Of a DNA stretch of 64,000 nt, positions 25,257 to 33,683 are shown piece by piece. This stretch comes from an uncultured Prevotellaceae bacterium (GTDB lineage: Bacteria > Bacteroidota > Bacteroidia > Bacteroidales > Bacteroidaceae), in NCBI GenBank assembly GCA_937898415.1, contig CALDLA010000010.1:1-64000 (forward strand), in the 5' to 3' direction. The notes beneath the pieces were generated by a model. The model worked only from the letters and a program-made list of their open reading frames with translations, was not told where the DNA came from and did no database searches. Both the position numbers and the translations under genes were made by a program. The first letter of the stretch is position 1. Every line of letters begins with the position of its first letter.

Positions 25257-26243
25257 CTACTCGTTGAACGCGCCACAATGGGGACAGGTGCCTTTGTCGT
25301 AGAGCAGGCCGCCACAACGACCGCACAGATAGCGGGGACGGGGACGGCCGAAATAGCGATGAACGGCAAAGATAATGTAGGCAACGAGCAGGGGGTAGCC
25401 TATATAATATAAGGTGAAAACGCTAAATACGACATAAGCTACTGCACAGGTGGCACCGAGTCCCAAGAGATAGAGGACGGCTTCACCCAAACGCAGTTGG
25501 CGGCGCACTTCGTCGAGAACAGCTACGCCGACGATGACAATAGCCCAGACGGAGATGAGGAACAGTCCGAGACTGAGGGGAACGGCAAAGGGATTGAGCG
25601 TGGGATGGTAGTAGAAGTGGCGCCACTTCTCAGGCCCGAAGAGCTGGATACTGCTGTAGAGGGTGGCTGAAGTGGCCACAAGCAGACAGAGCAGCGAGGG
25701 ATAGAAGGAGGCGATGTCGTTGAAGTGGACAAGCTTGGCCTGACGGCTCATCAGCTGGCGGTTGACATAGACGGCACCCACGACGACAATGAAAGCCAGG
25801 AAAATCAGTAGGTGAGCGTCGGAGAAGAAGTCGATGAACTCAGAGATGGGATCATCAGGCGAGACGCACTTCAGCATCTCGTGTTCGTGAATCCATCCAA
25901 AAGTCAGTTGGTCGCTGGCCACTTTCACCCAGATAGAGTCAATGGTATCGGCAGGCACGGTGGTGATATCGGCTACCACCAAGTGCTCGTTCTTGTAGAC
26001 CATCAGCGTGTCAACAGGCATATCGCTGAGGGCTTCGGCGGGCAATTGCTGGATGATAGGCATGGAATCGGCACGTACCTGGAAGTTGTAGTTCTGGGTA
26101 TAGTGGTGAGTAGTATAGAACGAGATGCTGTCCAACTGCTGCTCGGTCAGATCCCAGGCATCAGGTGTCTGCTGCCCCTTGTTGTAACAGGAACAGAGCA
26201 ACACAAGGATGGATATGATACTAACGAGTCGACGCATAGACAT
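25257..26243 (-). CDS. membrane lipoprotein with C-terminal zinc ribbon
   Basis: A 328-residue protein: lipobox SIISILVLLCSCYNKG, then a periplasmic SH3-like region of about 110 residues (WVKVASDQLTFGWIHEHEML), about five membrane helices from residue 140, and a cytoplasmic zinc ribbon at the very end (CGRCGGLLYDKGTCPHCG, two CxxC pairs). I do not know its function. The start overlaps the end of the U32 peptidase gene by 23 bp (17 bp if the Met at 26237 is used), so it is the last gene of the long minus-strand operon. The zinc ribbon recalls those on three other proteins of the same operon. Confidence 0.7.
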   Translation of the reverse strand: MSMRRLVSIISILVLLCSCYNKGQQTPDAWDLTEQQLDSISFYTTHHYTQNYNFQVRADSMPIIQQLPAEALSDMPVDTLMVYKNEHLVVADITTVPADTIDSIWVKVASDQLTFGWIHEHEMLKCVSPDDPISEFIDFFSDAHLLIFLAFIVVVGAVYVNRQLMSRQAKLVHFNDIASFYPSLLCLLVATSATLYSSIQLFGPEKWRHFYYHPTLNPFAVPLSLGLFLISVWAIVIVGVAVLDEVRRQLRLGEAVLYLLGLGATCAVAYVVFSVFTLYYIGYPLLVAYIIFAVHRYFGRPRPRYLCGRCGGLLYDKGTCPHCGAFNE

Positions 26244-28101
26244 TCATTTGGCAGTTACGACAATCGAACTCAAGACGGAAACGGCGACCGTCGCCGAGAC
26301 GCAGGAAGAGCGGCTCATGCCAGACAGGGCGTTGACCGCCGTTCTTGACACAATAACCCAGCGAGTAACGAAGGCAATGGCGGCACTGCATCAGCACGGC
26401 ATCGGGCGTTGGATGTAGTTCGTAGGCCGTAGGCTGGGTGACACCGTAGAAGGCACAGGACTCGCGATTGGCGATGTTATAGAGGTGAGGCTGAGGGTAG
26501 TGAGGTTCATGGGGCTCATGGGGCTCATGGGACTCATAGGACTCATAGGACTCATGGGGCTCATGAGACTCATGGGACTCATGGGACTCATGGGGCTCAT
26601 GGGACTCATGGGACACATGGGATATGAGCTGAGCCACAAGCAGGCGGCGGAGTTCTGCCAACTGGCTGCTGGGAATGAAGTAATTAAAATCTGCGGGTAG
26701 GTCAACCTCGGAGCACTCATAGGGGGTGTTGCCTAACTTCGTCAGCTGACGGATGATGTTTTCACGCTGGGGTTTCTCGGCAGTCTGGTGGGCAATGGAA
26801 AACTCAACGCTGACATCGCCGGAGGACAGACAGAAGCCATCGGCAGTAGGATGCAGCGACAGGGTGATGGGAATCTTACGCTCGGCACTGGGACGGGAAA
26901 GGAGACGCTCCATCTCCTGATCGTTGTTGCGATAGAGGCGCATGCCAGGCTTCAGACCTTCAGGTATATGCTGTGGATAGAGGCGGTTACCCTCTACCCT
27001 ATTCACGCGGAATCCCTCCAACTGGCGGTCACTACCAAAGAAGCAAAGACCGTCGCCGTTGGCAAAGCTGGCGGTACCAGCCACATTAAAGGAGTCACGC
27101 CGTATTTCCTTGACAGTACCCACAAACTCACCAACGGCCTTCGGCGTGTCGAACGACGCGATATCAGGACGCCGCCCGTTGGCAAAGTAGGTGGTATAGC
27201 CACGATTGAAAGTCCGTTGCAGGTTAGGTGTGAAAGTGTAGCGGCAATACCCAAGTGAAGCCCGCCGATACTTGTCTGGATGACGGCGAATGATTTGGTT
27301 CAGTCGCTCACTATAGGCGGCAGTGACGTTCTTCACGTATGAGACATCTTTCAGACGTCCCTCAATCTTGAACGAAGTGGCTCCCGCCTCAGCCAAAGTC
27401 TCGAGATTGTCTATCTGGCACATATCCTTGAGCGACAGCAGGTGACGGTTGTGCTCGATGACCTGGCCTTCAGCATCAATCAAGTCGAACTGCATGCGAC
27501 AGAACTGTGCGCACTCGCCACGATTGGCCGACCGGTGGAAACAGTACTGCGAGGCATAGCACAGTCCGCTGTAACTGACACAGAGGGCACCATGAACAAA
27601 GACCTCCAACTCGACATCAGGCACCGCCTCATGGATGGTGCGAATCTCGTCGATGGAGAGTTCGCGGGCCAGCACCACCCGACTGAAACTCAAGTCGCGC
27701 AGCCAACGTACCTTGTCCACTGTGCGGTTGTCGGTCTGGGTACTGGCGTGAAGGGGAAGGGAAGATGGAAGAGGTAAGAGGTAAGAAGTAAGAGGTGAGA
27801 GCAATGCCATATCCTGAACGAGGATGGCATCTACCCCACTCTGCTGCAACTCCTGCAGCAGCTGGCGGGTAGCCTCCAGCTCGTCGTCATAGATAATGGT
27901 GTTGACGGTGACATAAACCTTAGCCTGAAACTGATGGGCATAGCAGCATAACTCAGCAATATCAGCCACGCTGTTGCCTGCAGCTGCACGGGCACCAAAG
28001 CGCTGCGCACCAATATAGACGGCATCAGCACCGTGGTCGATGGCAGCCTTCCCACACTCCAAGTTCTTAGCCGGAGCCAGCAGTTCAAGAGGTCGCGTCA
28101 C
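26221..28101 (-). CDS. U32 family peptidase / RNA-modification protein with repeat insert
   Basis: Member of the peptidase U32 family, whose better-studied relatives (RlhA, UbiU/UbiV, TrhP) act in hydroxylation of RNA or quinones with an iron-sulfur cluster. The signature ELEVFVHGALCVSYSGLC is present near residue 170, followed by conserved cysteines (YCFHRSANRGECAQFCRM) that likely bind the cluster. Two repeats interrupt it: a run of SHE/PHE/SYE tripeptides near residues 494-531 (DNA 26506-26622) and a Ser/Leu/Pro-rich run near 100-115 (27757-27805). The start overlaps the metA stop by 4 bp. Confidence 0.85.
   Translation of the reverse strand: MTRPLELLAPAKNLECGKAAIDHGADAVYIGAQRFGARAAAGNSVADIAELCCYAHQFQAKVYVTVNTIIYDDELEATRQLLQELQQSGVDAILVQDMALLSPLTSYLLPLPSSLPLHASTQTDNRTVDKVRWLRDLSFSRVVLARELSIDEIRTIHEAVPDVELEVFVHGALCVSYSGLCYASQYCFHRSANRGECAQFCRMQFDLIDAEGQVIEHNRHLLSLKDMCQIDNLETLAEAGATSFKIEGRLKDVSYVKNVTAAYSERLNQIIRRHPDKYRRASLGYCRYTFTPNLQRTFNRGYTTYFANGRRPDIASFDTPKAVGEFVGTVKEIRRDSFNVAGTASFANGDGLCFFGSDRQLEGFRVNRVEGNRLYPQHIPEGLKPGMRLYRNNDQEMERLLSRPSAERKIPITLSLHPTADGFCLSSGDVSVEFSIAHQTAEKPQRENIIRQLTKLGNTPYECSEVDLPADFNYFIPSSQLAELRRLLVAQLISHVSHESHEPHESHESHESHEPHESYESYESHEPHEPHEPHYPQPHLYNIANRESCAFYGVTQPTAYELHPTPDAVLMQCRHCLRYSLGYCVKNGGQRPVWHEPLFLRLGDGRRFRLEFDCRNCQMNVYASTR
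26506..26622. repeat. nonamer tandem repeat inside the U32 peptidase gene
   Basis: About 13 copies of GGRCTCATG on the plus strand. The gene, on the minus strand, reads them as Ser/Pro-His/Tyr-Glu. The same DNA repeat, in the opposite orientation, sits in the ABC-F gene at 39990-40045. Confidence 0.9.
27757..27805. repeat. second short tandem repeat inside the U32 peptidase gene
   Basis: Copies of AAGAGGTAAG/AAGAAGTAAG/AAGAGGTGAG in tandem, translated as a Ser-Pro-Leu-rich loop between two conserved segments. Confidence 0.65.
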
Positions 28102-29015
28102 TTGATGTCGTCAATATTATAAGGTGTCTCCTGATAGACGTAATAGTTAATCCAGTTGGAGTAGAACAAGTTGGCATGAGCACGCCAAGTGACCAACGGT
28201 CCCTCATCAGGATTGTTGTGGCGATAGTAGTTGACCGGCACGTCCACATCCTTGCGGATGTCCTTGTCACGTCGATACTCACGGTCGAGTGTATCAGGGG
28301 CATACTCAAGATGGCCGGTGATGAAGAACTCACGGCCTTCGCGAGCCATGATGATGCTGACACCACTCTCCTCGCCGTCGGCAATAAGCGTCAGGTCTGG
28401 ATTGGCCAGAATGTCCTCACGATGCAATTCCGTATGACGACTATGAGGCATGTAGAACACATCATCGAAACCGCGGAAGATAGGCAATCGACTGTCGAGG
28501 GCCAGTTGAGGGAAGATACCAAACATCTTCTTCGGCAGCGGATACTTGGGTACGCCGTAGTGGAAATAAAGTCCGGCCTGTGCAGCCCAACATATATATA
28601 AGGTACTCGTGACGTGCGTACGCGCCCATTGGAAGATGTCAGTAATCTCAGACCAGTAGCCGACGTCCTCAAACTCTAACTGCTCAACGGGAGCACCCGT
28701 GACAATCATACCGTCGAACTTCTCGTTGCGCATCGACTCAAAGTCGCGGTAGAACATCATCATGTGCTCTATCGGTGTATTCTTGGGCGTGTGGCTCTTC
28801 AACTTCATGAAACTGATGTCGAGCTGCAACGGCGTATTGGAGAGCAGACGTATAAGGTCGGTCTCAGTGGTTATCTTCAGCGGCATGAGGTTGAGAATGA
28901 CAATGCGCAAGGGGCGTATGTCCTGAGCATGCGCACGTGAGTCGCCCATCACGAAAATATTCTCTTTCTTCAGCAGGTCTATGGCCGGCAATCGGTCAGG
29001 TAGTCTTAAAGGCAT
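28098..29015 (-). CDS. metA: homoserine O-acyltransferase, MetA family
   Basis: First committed step of methionine synthesis: acylation of homoserine. Conserved segments include FDGMIVTGAPVEQLEFEDV, the nucleophile Cys in TLYICWAAQAGLYFHYG and the catalytic His/Glu region FITGHLEYAPDTLDREY. The residue after APV is Glu (position 111 in the family numbering), which in characterised homologues selects acetyl-CoA, while E. coli has Gly and uses succinyl-CoA; the product is therefore probably O-acetylhomoserine despite the usual name. Length 305 is standard. It lies 16 bases after the PP2C gene and overlaps the U32 gene. Confidence 0.93.
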   Translation of the reverse strand: MPLRLPDRLPAIDLLKKENIFVMGDSRAHAQDIRPLRIVILNLMPLKITTETDLIRLLSNTPLQLDISFMKLKSHTPKNTPIEHMMMFYRDFESMRNEKFDGMIVTGAPVEQLEFEDVGYWSEITDIFQWARTHVTSTLYICWAAQAGLYFHYGVPKYPLPKKMFGIFPQLALDSRLPIFRGFDDVFYMPHSRHTELHREDILANPDLTLIADGEESGVSIIMAREGREFFITGHLEYAPDTLDREYRRDKDIRKDVDVPVNYYRHNNPDEGPLVTWRAHANLFYSNWINYYVYQETPYNIDDIK

Positions 29016-29031
29016 ATCCTATAATGTTGTT

Positions 29032-29775
29032 TTAAAGTATTCGTATCACGCAGACGGAGACATTGTCGATGCCGCCTTCGGCATTGGCAGCATCACACAG
29101 ACGATAGGCGTCAGCGCCTTCTTGCAGCAGGGTCTCTATTTCTGTATCACTCACCATGTCGGTCAGACCGTCGCTACAGAGCAGGAAGGTGTCGCCAGGC
29201 ATGATGTCGGGCGTGTAGTTGACCATATCTATATACGACGTCTTACAGCCGCCACCAATGCAATTGGTAATGATATTGGTATGCTCCGACGACCCCATAA
29301 GGTTGCTCAGCGAGTGGTCAGTGGATATCTGCCTCAGCACCCCGTCGTGCATCCTATAGAAACGACTGTCGCCGCAGTTCATCCAGTAGAACTCGTCCGC
29401 ATAGTAGGCCAGGGCCACCAGCGTCGTACCCATATTATGGTAGCGGGGCTCGGAACGTCCCTTGGAGTCGATGATGTTACTGATAGACTCCAGCCACTCA
29501 TAGATGGCCTCATTGAAGTCGCCGACGGAGAGGCCGGCAGGCATGTCGTAGTAGAAATAATGGAAGTTGTGGAGCACGTCGCGACTGGCAACATCGCCAC
29601 TGTTATGCCCACCCATACCGTCGGCCAAGGCCACCAGATAGCGGTCTTTCTCTTCCAGTTCTACTTCATCCTCACAGCCGGCATCGCGCAGGAACTTGTT
29701 GCCGACAAGAATCATGTCTTCATTGTTATGACGGACACAGCCTACATGGCTGGCAGCACTAATCTTCAGTTTCAC
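29032..29775 (-). CDS. PP2C-type Ser/Thr protein phosphatase
   Basis: Metal-dependent phosphatase that removes phosphate from Ser/Thr. All core motifs are present: VRHNNEDM, ADGMGGHNSGDVAS, MGTTLVAL, NCGDSRFY, SDGLTDMV and GGIDNVSV, with the Asp residues that hold the two metal ions. 247 residues, a compact single domain like bacterial Stp/PrpC. It lies 13 bases after the FHA gene and downstream of a Ser/Thr kinase, and is its likely antagonist. Confidence 0.94.
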   Translation of the reverse strand: MKLKISAASHVGCVRHNNEDMILVGNKFLRDAGCEDEVELEEKDRYLVALADGMGGHNSGDVASRDVLHNFHYFYYDMPAGLSVGDFNEAIYEWLESISNIIDSKGRSEPRYHNMGTTLVALAYYADEFYWMNCGDSRFYRMHDGVLRQISTDHSLSNLMGSSEHTNIITNCIGGGCKTSYIDMVNYTPDIMPGDTFLLCSDGLTDMVSDTEIETLLQEGADAYRLCDAANAEGGIDNVSVCVIRIL

Positions 29776-29788
29776 TTCGTAATTCTGA

Positions 29789-30370
29789 TTAATGATTGAT
29801 AGTTACTTGCAGGTTGACATTGGCCAGCGACACGATGTCACCAGTCTTGAGCGACATCTCCACATCAGGCTGCAGAGGTCGCTGGTTGAGCTTAGTACCA
29901 TTGGACGAGTGCTTGTCGACGATGCACCATCCGACGGACGCATTGTATTTCAACTGGGCATGAACACCCGACACATACATGTTCTGTTCGAAGAACTTCA
30001 CATAAGGTCCCTGGCGACGGCCAATGACAGCACCGTTGATGCCCTGAATCCTGATATTGAGGTTCTGGTTGTAGAGGGTCAGCACGGGCAGTCCCTGCGG
30101 AGCAATGGGCGCTACGTTGGTACGCTCGGAGGGAGCCGTCTGAAAGGTCTGGGAAATCATACCGGCAGAAACCGAAACAGAGTAAGCCGTCTGTGAGCCG
30201 ACCGAGCGCTGATAGTCCTCGTACGAGACCATCAGACCTCCGCAATGGGTACAACGGCGTCCCATCCCAACACGTCCGCATCGGTTGCAGTAGAACAGCG
30301 CCTGACCACACTGGTCACAGTAGCGGCTGTCGTCATCAATTTCCTCTTTACAGTTTGGACATATAATCAT
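29789..30370 (-). CDS. zinc-ribbon and FHA domain protein
   Basis: A 193-residue cytoplasmic protein. Two N-terminal zinc ribbons (ICPNCKEEIDDDSRYCDQCG and CNRCGRVGMGRRCTHCGG) are followed by a Ser/Thr-rich linker and a C-terminal FHA domain with the phosphothreonine-binding motifs IGRRQG, SGVHAQL and SSNGTKLN. FHA domains read the phosphorylation made by Ser/Thr kinases; the kinase and phosphatase are encoded in the same operon. The start at 30370 (not 30382) places the first ribbon Cys right at the N-terminus as in the AAA+ protein. It overlaps that gene by 23 bp. Confidence 0.9.
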   Translation of the reverse strand: MIICPNCKEEIDDDSRYCDQCGQALFYCNRCGRVGMGRRCTHCGGLMVSYEDYQRSVGSQTAYSVSVSAGMISQTFQTAPSERTNVAPIAPQGLPVLTLYNQNLNIRIQGINGAVIGRRQGPYVKFFEQNMYVSGVHAQLKYNASVGWCIVDKHSSNGTKLNQRPLQPDVEMSLKTGDIVSLANVNLQVTINH

Positions 30371-33300
30371 GCTTGTCAACAATATCTTCTGGTAAAATTA
30401 CTTGATAGGTCTCCTTGGACACCTGGTCGGGCGGCATCTGCGACACACGCATGGAGAGTTGCTGGACGGTCTGGTCCAGCAGGTTACGCATCTCACGGGC
30501 ATTGCCAAACGAGGCATCCTTGCTCATCACCATCTTGAAGATGACGTCGAGCGCCTTGAACTCGGCCGTAGGCGACAGCGTGTACTGATCCTTCTGGGCC
30601 ATTTTCTTGAAGATGGCCAACAGTTCGTCCTCATTGTAGTCGTCGATGTGCAGCTTGTGGGTAAAGCGGCTGGCCAGCCCAGGGTTCATCTGCAGGAATT
30701 CCTCCATCTTGTCCTTGTAGCCGGCGGCTATGACCACGAACTTGCCGCGGTCGTCCTCCATACGCTTCATCAACGTGTCAATGGCCTCCTTGCCGTACTG
30801 GTCGTTCTGATCGCTCAGCGTGTAGGCTTCGTCGATGAACAGGATGCCGCCCATCGCCTTGTCGCAGACGTTGTTGACAATCTTCGGCGTCTCGCCCATG
30901 TACTTTCCAACGAGCGTCGCACGACTGACTTCCAGCACACGGCTCGTTGGCAGTATCTCCATGGAGTTCAGCACTTCGCCCATCTTACGGGCGATAGAGG
31001 TCTTACCCGTTCCCGGATTGCCCGTGAGGATGAAGTTCATGGCCATCTGCTGTACGTTGCCAGCTCCCATTGCCGCACGCTGCTTCATGAACATGCTCTG
31101 CACGGCCAGACGTCGGATGCTGTTCTTCACGGAGCGCATGCCGACGAAATCGTCCAGCTCATTGAGCACCTCGTCCAGCGGACGTGCCTTCTCGTTCTGG
31201 GCCATCGGCAGGTCGTCGTTCGTGATGCAGTACATATCCTCCTCCTTGAACCCCGGGTCGCTCATCAGTCCGACAAGGCGCTGACTCTGCTTCTCAATGG
31301 CCTCGTCAAAGATACGACGGGCCTCGCGGGCATTACCAAAGTTCTTGTCGCGGCGCAGGTAGAGTTGTTCGAACTGGCGGTGGATAGCCCCCTTGGTATC
31401 GTCGCTGATGGTGAAGTTCTTTGCAGCGGCCAAGTTCAGGAAAATCTGTGTCAGTTCGTCGGGTGTGTAATCGTCGAAGTGGATGGTCTGCGTAAAGCGG
31501 CTCTTCAGTCCGGGATTCGAGTCAATGAAGTCATGCATCTGGTCTGTGTAGCCAGCGACGATACAGATGAACTTGCCGCGGTCGTCCTCCAGTCGTTTCA
31601 GCAGGGTGTCGATGGCCTCGGCACCAAACGAGTCGCCGTCGTTCGACCTCAGCGTATAGGCCTCGTCAATGAACAGCACGCCGCCCATGGCCGAGTCTAT
31701 CAGCTGGTTGGTCTTGATGGCCGTCTGACCGCTATAGCCAGCCACAAGCTTGGCACGGTCGGCCTCGACCAACTGTCCGCGCGACAGGATGCCTAACGTC
31801 TTGAACACGTCGGCCATGATGCGGGCCACCGTCGTCTTACCCGTTCCCGGATTACCTGTGAACACATAGTGCTTCCCCTGGAAGGTGTTCGACTCCCCAC
31901 GCCTGATCTGCAGGTTCAGGAAGGCGGCCAGATTGCTGATTTCTTTCTTCACAGCACCTAAGCCCACCAGTCCGTCAAGCTTCTTGAGACACTCCGTGTA
32001 TTCAACGGCCTGCGGAGCATCATACGGGATATCCTCAGCCTCAATCGTCATCAGCTCGTCGTTGCTCAGCGTCGTGATATCCTGATACTGTAACCGCTGT
32101 GCCTGCTTCTTGCAGATTTCGTCAAACAGCGAACGCATGGTGCGTCCGTTGGCAAAGTCCTTGTCACGCGATTCATACATCTTCCCGATGCATTCGCGAG
32201 CCCGCTCTTCAGCCTGAGACGACAGGATATACTTCTTCTCCTTGGCAAATACCAGCATGATCTGGTAGAGCTGCTCGGGCGTGTAGTCCTCGATATTGAG
32301 GAAGTAGTTGAAACGGCTCTTGAAGCCCGGGTTCACACGGAACAGATTGTCCATCTCCGTACGATAGCCAGCGGCGATGACCACAAACTTGCCGCGGTCG
32401 TCCTCCATGCGCTTCATCAGTTTCTCCAAAGCCTGGGCTCCCTGGTTGTCACGCTCACCGGCCTGACTGACAGGTGCCAGCGTATAGGCCTCGTCCACAA
32501 AGAGGATGCCGCCTAACGCCTTGTCACACAAACGGTCGACCACCTTCGGCGTCTCACCTTGATAGGGACTGACCATCTTGGCACGGTCTACCTCCACCAC
32601 GTGTCCGCTGTCCAGATAGCCGATGGCCGAAAGAATTTCACCTAACTTACGGGCGATGGTGGTCTTTCCCGTACCCGGATTGCCGGTCAGGATGATGTGC
32701 ATCGACATCTTTTCCTGTTCACCCAATCCGCGGGCTGCCCGCTGGACACTATTTTGTACGGAATAGGCTATTTCACGGACGGCCTGCTTCACCTCGTCCA
32801 TGCCGATAAAGGTGTCAAGGTCGCGAAGAATGTCATCGAGCGATCGTTCCTCAGGCACATAGCCCTGTATGTCGTCCTTCTCAACCCGGGCGGCATCAGT
32901 CCCCCGGCTGATGAAGGAGGTGAAGATGTCCTCGGCTGTTTTCATGGCCACATGGGCATTGCCGAAGGTGTCGTCCTTCATCTTTATCTGATACTTGAAG
33001 TAGCGAGTCAGCTGGTTGTCAGCCTCTGGCGAATACTCCGTGATGCCATACTTCGTGCGCAGTTCCAACTTGGTAATATCGCACAGTTCCTGATAGCCCG
33101 GCGTGGGCAGGCGGAAGGTGTACTTGAAACGGTTCTTGACGGCAGGATTGCTCTCCAGGAAATCGTCCAGACCCTTGGGCAGACCAGCCATAACGACAAT
33201 GGGGTTGTCATCCCACTTGTCCATCTCGACAAACAGCTTATCGAGCGGATTGACCTGATTAGAATACTTGTCAGGCAGCAGTTTCTGCACGTTGTCAAAG

Positions 33301-33683
33301 AAGAGAATGCCGTTGCGAGCCTTCTTGATGTTGTCATCCCACTTGTCGACAAAGCGGTTATAGTCCACCGCATCGACCATCGTCAGTTTGGCCTTCTCTA
33401 TGATTTTATGCTGATAGAAATAGTCGCGCATGATTTCAGCAAGGGCGGTCTTGCCGGTTCCCGTCTCACCGATGATGATGGCATTGACTGAGAGCCGTAC
33501 ATTGGCAATATCCTTGCGTGAGTGCAGATAGGTATAGGTGTCGACGATAGTCTTCAGCTGTGCCTTCACCTCGTTCAAGCCCACTAACCGGTCAAGAACG
33601 TTCTTGCTGGCTAACGGGCGACCGCACCACTTGCAGAATTTGGCTATGCTGCGATTTTCCTTATGGCAATGCTCGCAAATCAT
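30348..33683 (-). CDS. four-module AAA+ ATPase with N-terminal zinc ribbon
   Basis: A 1111-residue cytoplasmic protein: a zinc ribbon at residues 3-20 (CEHCHKENRSIAKFCKWCG), then four CbbX/SpoVK-type AAA+ modules with Walker A at about 72-79 (GETGTGKT), 334-341, 610-617 and 888-895 (GNPGTGKT each). Modules 2-4 have ILFVDEAY/VLFIDEAY/ILFIDEAY Walker B and the family motif EDDRGKFVVIAAGY; module 1 reads ILFFDNVQ, with Asn for the catalytic Glu, so it probably binds but does not hydrolyse ATP. Relatives remodel Rubisco (CbbX) or serve type VII secretion (EccA). Client unknown. Overlaps the kinase gene by 4 bp. Confidence 0.9.
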   Translation of the reverse strand: MICEHCHKENRSIAKFCKWCGRPLASKNVLDRLVGLNEVKAQLKTIVDTYTYLHSRKDIANVRLSVNAIIIGETGTGKTALAEIMRDYFYQHKIIEKAKLTMVDAVDYNRFVDKWDDNIKKARNGILFFDNVQKLLPDKYSNQVNPLDKLFVEMDKWDDNPIVVMAGLPKGLDDFLESNPAVKNRFKYTFRLPTPGYQELCDITKLELRTKYGITEYSPEADNQLTRYFKYQIKMKDDTFGNAHVAMKTAEDIFTSFISRGTDAARVEKDDIQGYVPEERSLDDILRDLDTFIGMDEVKQAVREIAYSVQNSVQRAARGLGEQEKMSMHIILTGNPGTGKTTIARKLGEILSAIGYLDSGHVVEVDRAKMVSPYQGETPKVVDRLCDKALGGILFVDEAYTLAPVSQAGERDNQGAQALEKLMKRMEDDRGKFVVIAAGYRTEMDNLFRVNPGFKSRFNYFLNIEDYTPEQLYQIMLVFAKEKKYILSSQAEERARECIGKMYESRDKDFANGRTMRSLFDEICKKQAQRLQYQDITTLSNDELMTIEAEDIPYDAPQAVEYTECLKKLDGLVGLGAVKKEISNLAAFLNLQIRRGESNTFQGKHYVFTGNPGTGKTTVARIMADVFKTLGILSRGQLVEADRAKLVAGYSGQTAIKTNQLIDSAMGGVLFIDEAYTLRSNDGDSFGAEAIDTLLKRLEDDRGKFICIVAGYTDQMHDFIDSNPGLKSRFTQTIHFDDYTPDELTQIFLNLAAAKNFTISDDTKGAIHRQFEQLYLRRDKNFGNAREARRIFDEAIEKQSQRLVGLMSDPGFKEEDMYCITNDDLPMAQNEKARPLDEVLNELDDFVGMRSVKNSIRRLAVQSMFMKQRAAMGAGNVQQMAMNFILTGNPGTGKTSIARKMGEVLNSMEILPTSRVLEVSRATLVGKYMGETPKIVNNVCDKAMGGILFIDEAYTLSDQNDQYGKEAIDTLMKRMEDDRGKFVVIAAGYKDKMEEFLQMNPGLASRFTHKLHIDDYNEDELLAIFKKMAQKDQYTLSPTAEFKALDVIFKMVMSKDASFGNAREMRNLLDQTVQQLSMRVSQMPPDQVSKETYQVILPEDIVDKHDYMSKL

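Noticed and set aside
30402..31796. 464-codon plus-strand frame opposite the AAA+ gene
   Set aside because: Antisense shadow created by the codon pattern of the repeated ATPase modules.
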